64,000 nucleotides of DNA from Holothuria scabra. Its lineage: Eukaryota; Echinodermata; Holothuroidea; Aspidochirotida; Holothuriidae. Location of the stretch: the NCBI GenBank assembly GCA_037179385.1, contig CM074189.1, positions 25,233,648 through 25,297,647 of the forward strand, in the 5' to 3' direction. Shown here one piece after another: positions 60,082 through 64,000 of the stretch. The position numbers were made by a program, and so were the translations under genes. Positions within the stretch are counted from its first letter, which is position 1, and each line of letters opens with the position of its first letter. The notes below the pieces were generated by a model, which was not told the origin of the DNA, searched no databases, and saw nothing but the letters and a program-made list of their open reading frames with translations.

Positions 60082-62248
60082 GTGAAACTTACTTTATTTG
60101 ATTTCAATTAATTTCTTTTTATGTGTAGATCAAAGCTCAAGGTCTTGTCATGGCACTGGATCTACCTGTCTGTTTCTTTGTCTTTCTTTATGTAAACATT
60201 TGGAAAAGGGCTGTTGTTCCAGGTTCTTTAACAAATCTATTTCAGAGTTAGTAAGACAAGAACACTTATTAAGGCATTATCATTTGTAGTAACAGAAAAT
60301 AGTTCAAAGGTCATGTTGCGGTGAGTGGTCAAAGTTTGAAAAAGTGCAAAAGCCTTCAACTTTTCGTGGTTATGTGCAATTTTTTTTTAAACTTGAGAGA
60401 CATGTTAAGCTGAAAACGGCTCATCAAATAGTGCTTTTGAGAAGGTCAAAGGTCATTAATGTGTCATCAAGATGACAAGCCAAAGGAGGTAGAACAGTGA
60501 AATATGACACAAAGTCCTGCTTTTTCGGTTAAAGTTTGTATTTTAATAAAGTTCGTAATTGAATATGATCGTGTATCAGTATTGCAACTGTTGGAATACG
60601 TGGACTATAAGTCATTTGGAGGTTATGTAACGGTGAAGCATTAAAATTTTGCAATGACTTTTTTGAGGGTTAAGTGAGGATTTCATGAAACACGGTCAGA
60701 GTGTTCATTCGTCCGTGGAACATCCATTTCTAACTACTGACGCAAGTCAAAGATTATGTGGAGTCATGCAAAGGTAAAACAATGAAATTGTGCAAAGACT
60801 TCTTCCTATTGGCAAAACACTTATTCTATCAACTATATGGTCTTAGGTCCATGTAATGAGGAATTGTTAAAGTTGTTCTTCTTGAAGGTCAAATGGCAAT
60901 TGTGGTCAGAGAGGTCAAGCAGTAAAATCATCCTTCAATCTTTAAGTAATATGGATTTCAAGATTTTATCAAAGTTGGAATTGACTGTTCGGAAGATGTC
61001 TCATCATAGTTGGGTTTTTAAAAAGGTATGAGTCATTTGAATTACAAAGTTGTTCAAAAGGTGATAGCTTCTAGTAAATACGTAACGGTCTGGTCAAAGT
61101 TTATAGAGGTACTGAGCCTGAATTGGAGTAAAGCTGTTAAAATGGTCAAAAGTTCTTTGATGAATCAAACACTCTCCTCAAGTAATTTCATACACTTTTA
61201 GGGGTTGTTAAAATTCCATAATTGTTGGTTAGAGTGTTCAATGGATGATTCATCATCATAGCTGTTTATTTCCCAGATGCAGAATGTTCTTCGATGTCAC
61301 TAAGGGCCATAATGGGACAAGCGTGGTATTCCTTTTCCATGACAATGTTTTTTGGCATGATGTTGCCATTGCAATAATTTTTTGATAAGCCTAATAAAAT
61401 GGGATATAAATGGCAAATGGCATTTTGGCAGCAGAATAAATTGCAATAATGTAATCATTAAAACACGGTCTCCCGAGCTGGAAAACTCTTATTGTCCACA
61501 GCTGAAATAATTAACATGTACAGTATTGAAGATGTTGCACTAAAGTTGACCTGGACTTTCCATAACTCCTTGTTTCTGATTCCGCAAAGCAGTAATCCTG
61601 TGTAGTTGAGCTATAGCATCATTGATGCCCTTGTTTGTTTTTCTACAAAAATATTTGAATATGATCAACACAACAGGATTGAAAATATGCATAAACAATT
61701 CAACGATTCCTGTGGAAGAGGGTATTCTTAGAAGCTCCTGTGATTTTTAAGATAGAACGTTTCCCCAAGAAGGAAACAATCGGTGGCAGGTAGAAGCAGC
61801 ATCCTCGAAACTCACCAACAGATACCGAACCTCTGAATATAATGTAATATTATGTGTAGTGCTTAAAACATTTCATTCTGTCTGTGAGTTATATTCAATA
61901 ATTAAAATAATATTTAAACATTGAATACTGAAATAATTTAATGTTACATAATTTGAATAATTTTTAAATTATTTACTACTTTAGCACTCTACTTTCTTAG
62001 GTTTTTAAAGGTGTAATATTATCCAGTATACCTTACCAATTTTCATTAACACACAGTACTATGGTCGCAAAGTGACCAACTGCAATTTGCAAATTTTATC
62101 TTGATATGGCTACTGATGTCGTTTTAGCAATATTCCCTATTGGCATGCTTGTCCGACATGACTGAACTGTATATTTGACAAGAATCATGAACAACAAATT
62201 TGAAGTATCATTGCACTGTTTACTCATTAAAGAACGTTTTTTCTTTAG
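60082..62248. other. intron 2 of kinase copy C
   Basis: Homologous to intron 2 of A and B but without the hAT-like element. It keeps the unoccupied target GACAAGAATCATGAAC near 62177. One perfect AGGTCAAAGGTCA lies at 60443. No gene. Confidence 0.6.
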
Positions 62249-62480
62249 GTTGCTGGTTGCTTGATGTATTACGTTCTGTCCAACGGCCACCATCCTTTTG
62301 AAGCTACATTCCCTTTTATCAATAACACTGGAAGTCTGATTCGTAATTTGGCAGAGGGCAACTATTCGTTGTCTCATATTGCAAATTACCCCGCTGAATG
62401 TACAATTTTGCTGAAGAAAATGCTAGATAAAGACATGCTGAAAAGACCCTCAATAGATGCCTGCTTCAAGAAAATGGAAG
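62249..62480 (+). CDS. kinase copy C, exon 3 (kinase C-lobe)
   Basis: 232 bases, entry phase 0, exit phase 1, acceptor TTTTTCTTTAG and donor GTAAGC. It encodes VAGCLMYYVLSNGHHPFEAT, LIRNLAEGNYSLSHIANYPA and LLKKMLDKDMLKRPSIDACF, ending KKMEG/A. It is intact and shows what copy B exon 3 has lost. Confidence 0.88.
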
Positions 62481-63377
62481 GTAAGCATTTGTTTTTCAAT
62501 CTATGAGAAGTATGAACTAATATTTGTTTTCTTTGAATGACAATCTTAAGTCTGAAACTATGACTAGCCATGTTCAATTATTCTTTATGCTACAATTATG
62601 CAATCGTAAAAATATCGTAGGGCGATACTTCCATGATCCAGTAAGCTGTGTGGGAATGAAGGCTGTTGTCCTCTGCTTTGTAGTGTCTACCCATACCTGT
62701 CTTATTAACTTGCCCAGTGGACTGCTTCAGGTCACTGGGCTGTTTAGGATATTCAGCAGGAGTACAATGTGAAGAGTAGAAATCTACCGACTGCTGGGTA
62801 CGAGAAAAAGGAAAACTTCCTTATACATTACTCAGAGAAAATTTGTTAGCTATTTTTAAAGGAGGCTCTTTTATTCAGCATAGTGCCTGTCTATCAATAT
62901 GGGTACAGTAACTTTCACTTATTACAGCATATTATGAGAAGGTGTTACCTGCTCCAATAGTTGAATTTTATATCCACTACAGAAAGTCCAAATTTGTAAT
63001 AAGGGCACTTCCAGTGCATGATGTGTTATGGAAGCAGCATTGCATTATGTTTAATTTAATGCCAACCAGAGAACAACATCAATTAAGGATTGCAAATTTC
63101 TACTATTTTGAACCGTTATTGTCTGGTGATGTTGTTTCCAATTTAATTTCAAATAAAAAGAGGATCATTCTAGTTTACTACTGATACACCCTTGTGGGTA
63201 ATTGTAGAAGCTCATAAAAACCTTAACATTAACATAACAATGTAATTAACATAACAAACATGTTACGTACTGTAGAACAAAGTTAAATATGTACAACAAC
63301 TGCCTGCAGGATGCATACATCATGTGTTCATGTGTCTAGAAAGGAGGTTTTCAGAGATGTAATATATTTTTTCACAG
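62481..63377. other. intron 3 of kinase copy C
   Basis: Homologous to intron 3 of A and B throughout (GCCTGTCTATCAATATGG, CAACTGCCTGCAGGATGCAT). The 80- to 82-codon frames here are not conserved in A and B. Confidence 0.6.
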
Positions 63378-63424
63378 CTATCAGCTTTGCCTCAAAATCC
63401 ATAAAAAGTTTGACAAGTGTGGAG
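63378..63424 (+). CDS. kinase copy C, exon 4 (linker)
   Basis: 47 bases, entry phase 1, exit phase 0, acceptor TTTTTTCACAG and donor GTGAGT. It reads (A)ISFASKSIKSLTSVE. Same size and phase as in A and B. Confidence 0.73.
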
Positions 63425-64000
63425 GTGAGTACCCCTAATGTCAAAATTCTTTGTTTGTTCATAAACTATTATTGCAATTGCAAAGCAGCAGTGGAAAATT
63501 TAGTACAGTGGTTAGTTCAGAAAGTCAGAAAGGTAATGTTGGTTTTTAGTATGTCTGTTTTGTACTACGTTTATTTGACAAAGTCATGGTGCCAAAATAA
63601 TTTGTTTTAATCATATTTGATTTTGTAGAGGTCCTTACACTGATATCTAGAACTCTTCCAGGAAGAATATACGGGGCAGTTGGAACAACAGAATTCATCA
63701 CCTTTGTCGTTTCATACATTTAGACACACACCGTTAAACACTGCAGTAGAATGCCTTACTAGTGAGCAGCTTTTATTTAATGGGAGTTGACTGGAAACAT
63801 TGAGTCTTGAAATGATCAAAACAGCTCTAATGAAATTCAAATTGGCACCAACGGTTTTGAGAGAAAGCGTTTATAGATGAAACTGGACAGCAAGTGATGG
63901 TGTGATTTTAATCAGCCGTGACTGGGGTTCCTTACCCTTTGTCTTTCAATTCTCTTGCTTTCCTAGGTATCATGGACGGTTTTACACATATTTGTATCTT
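63425..64000. other. start of the 3' intron of kinase copy C
   Basis: The first 30 or so bases match A and B (ATGTCAAAATTCTTTG), after which similarity stops, and the 146-bp repeat array is not seen before the window ends. Short open segments with possible splice sites (63481-63529 and 63631-63723) have no support from the paralogs. Confidence 0.4.

Larger units (their letters stand above)
58084..64000 (+). other. gene locus: IRE1/RNase L-like kinase, copy C (runs off window)
   Basis: The same four kinase exons with all splice sites intact and the DFG and HRD motifs retained. Exon 1 carries one extra A that shifts the frame before HRD. Its introns are the least invaded by transposons, so copy C supplies the empty sites used to date insertions in A and B. 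The KEN-coding part should lie beyond 64000. Confidence 0.65.

Noticed and set aside
63631..63723. Possible terminal exon of copy C (VLTLISRTLPGR...)
   Set aside because: Needs an atypical acceptor, has no counterpart after exon 4 of copies A or B, and shows no KEN-like pattern.

Overview
The window looks like AT-rich nuclear DNA from an animal. There are no long open frames, short exons are bounded by GT/AG splice sites, introns run to several kilobases, and several eukaryotic transposon types are present. A marine invertebrate, perhaps an echinoderm, fits the repeat style and the expansion of IRE1/RNase L-like kinases. That assignment is inference and no sequence here proves it. Nothing prokaryotic or viral was recognised.

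Region 1 (1 to about 21.5 kb) has no convincing gene. It holds decayed pieces of an interspersed family whose ends read CAGTGGCGTAGC (about 0.7-1.9, 3.3-3.5, 4.3-4.9 and 6.15 kb), a degraded LINE reverse transcriptase on the minus strand (11.2-12.1 kb), a diverged direct repeat (12.2-13.2 kb) and an LTR-like block (19.4-20.3 kb).

Region 2 (21.5-64 kb) is the centre of interest: a head-to-tail array of three paralogous protein kinase genes of the IRE1/RNase L type, all on the plus strand. Each copy has the same four exons with identical phases. Exon 1 carries the glycine loop, VAVK and HRDLKPSN. Exon 2 carries DFG and the activation segment. Exon 3 carries the C-lobe and a KRPS motif. Exon 4 is a 47-base linker. 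Copy A has exons at 26157, 28411, 31355 and 32548. Copy B has exons at 43695, 48400, 52176 and 53447. Copy C has exons at 58084, 59918, 62249 and 63378. A terminal exon resembling the end of a KEN ribonuclease domain lies at about 57337-57520 for copy B, and a ruined version at about 42841-42962 for copy A. Copy C runs off the window.

Each copy is damaged or altered differently. A has NFG instead of DFG and a ruined 3' exon. B has lost the splice acceptor and first seven codons of exon 3 and carries a 13-residue duplication. C has one extra A that shifts the frame in exon 1. The coding frame continues upstream of the first ATG into a conserved splice acceptor in all three copies, so an upstream leader exon is expected. 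Two candidate leader exons with compatible phase lie at 21514 and 22523, and only upstream of copy A.

The introns act as a record of transposition because the paralogs supply empty sites. They contain a solo LTR (25454-26036), a 31-bp micro-element with a 7-bp target duplication (28180-28210), two hAT-like elements (30365-31284, 48608-50153), a TTAA-flanked MITE (34132-34687, second copy 24471-25029), a pogo/Tigger-type composite (36716-42707), a TA-flanked TIR element carrying an internal GGGGACACCAAA array (46330-47893), and a LINE fragment (about 54.9-56.6 kb). The 3' introns of A and B also hold a tandem repeat of about 146 bp whose unit carries a perfect AGGTCAAAGGTCA (DR1) motif.
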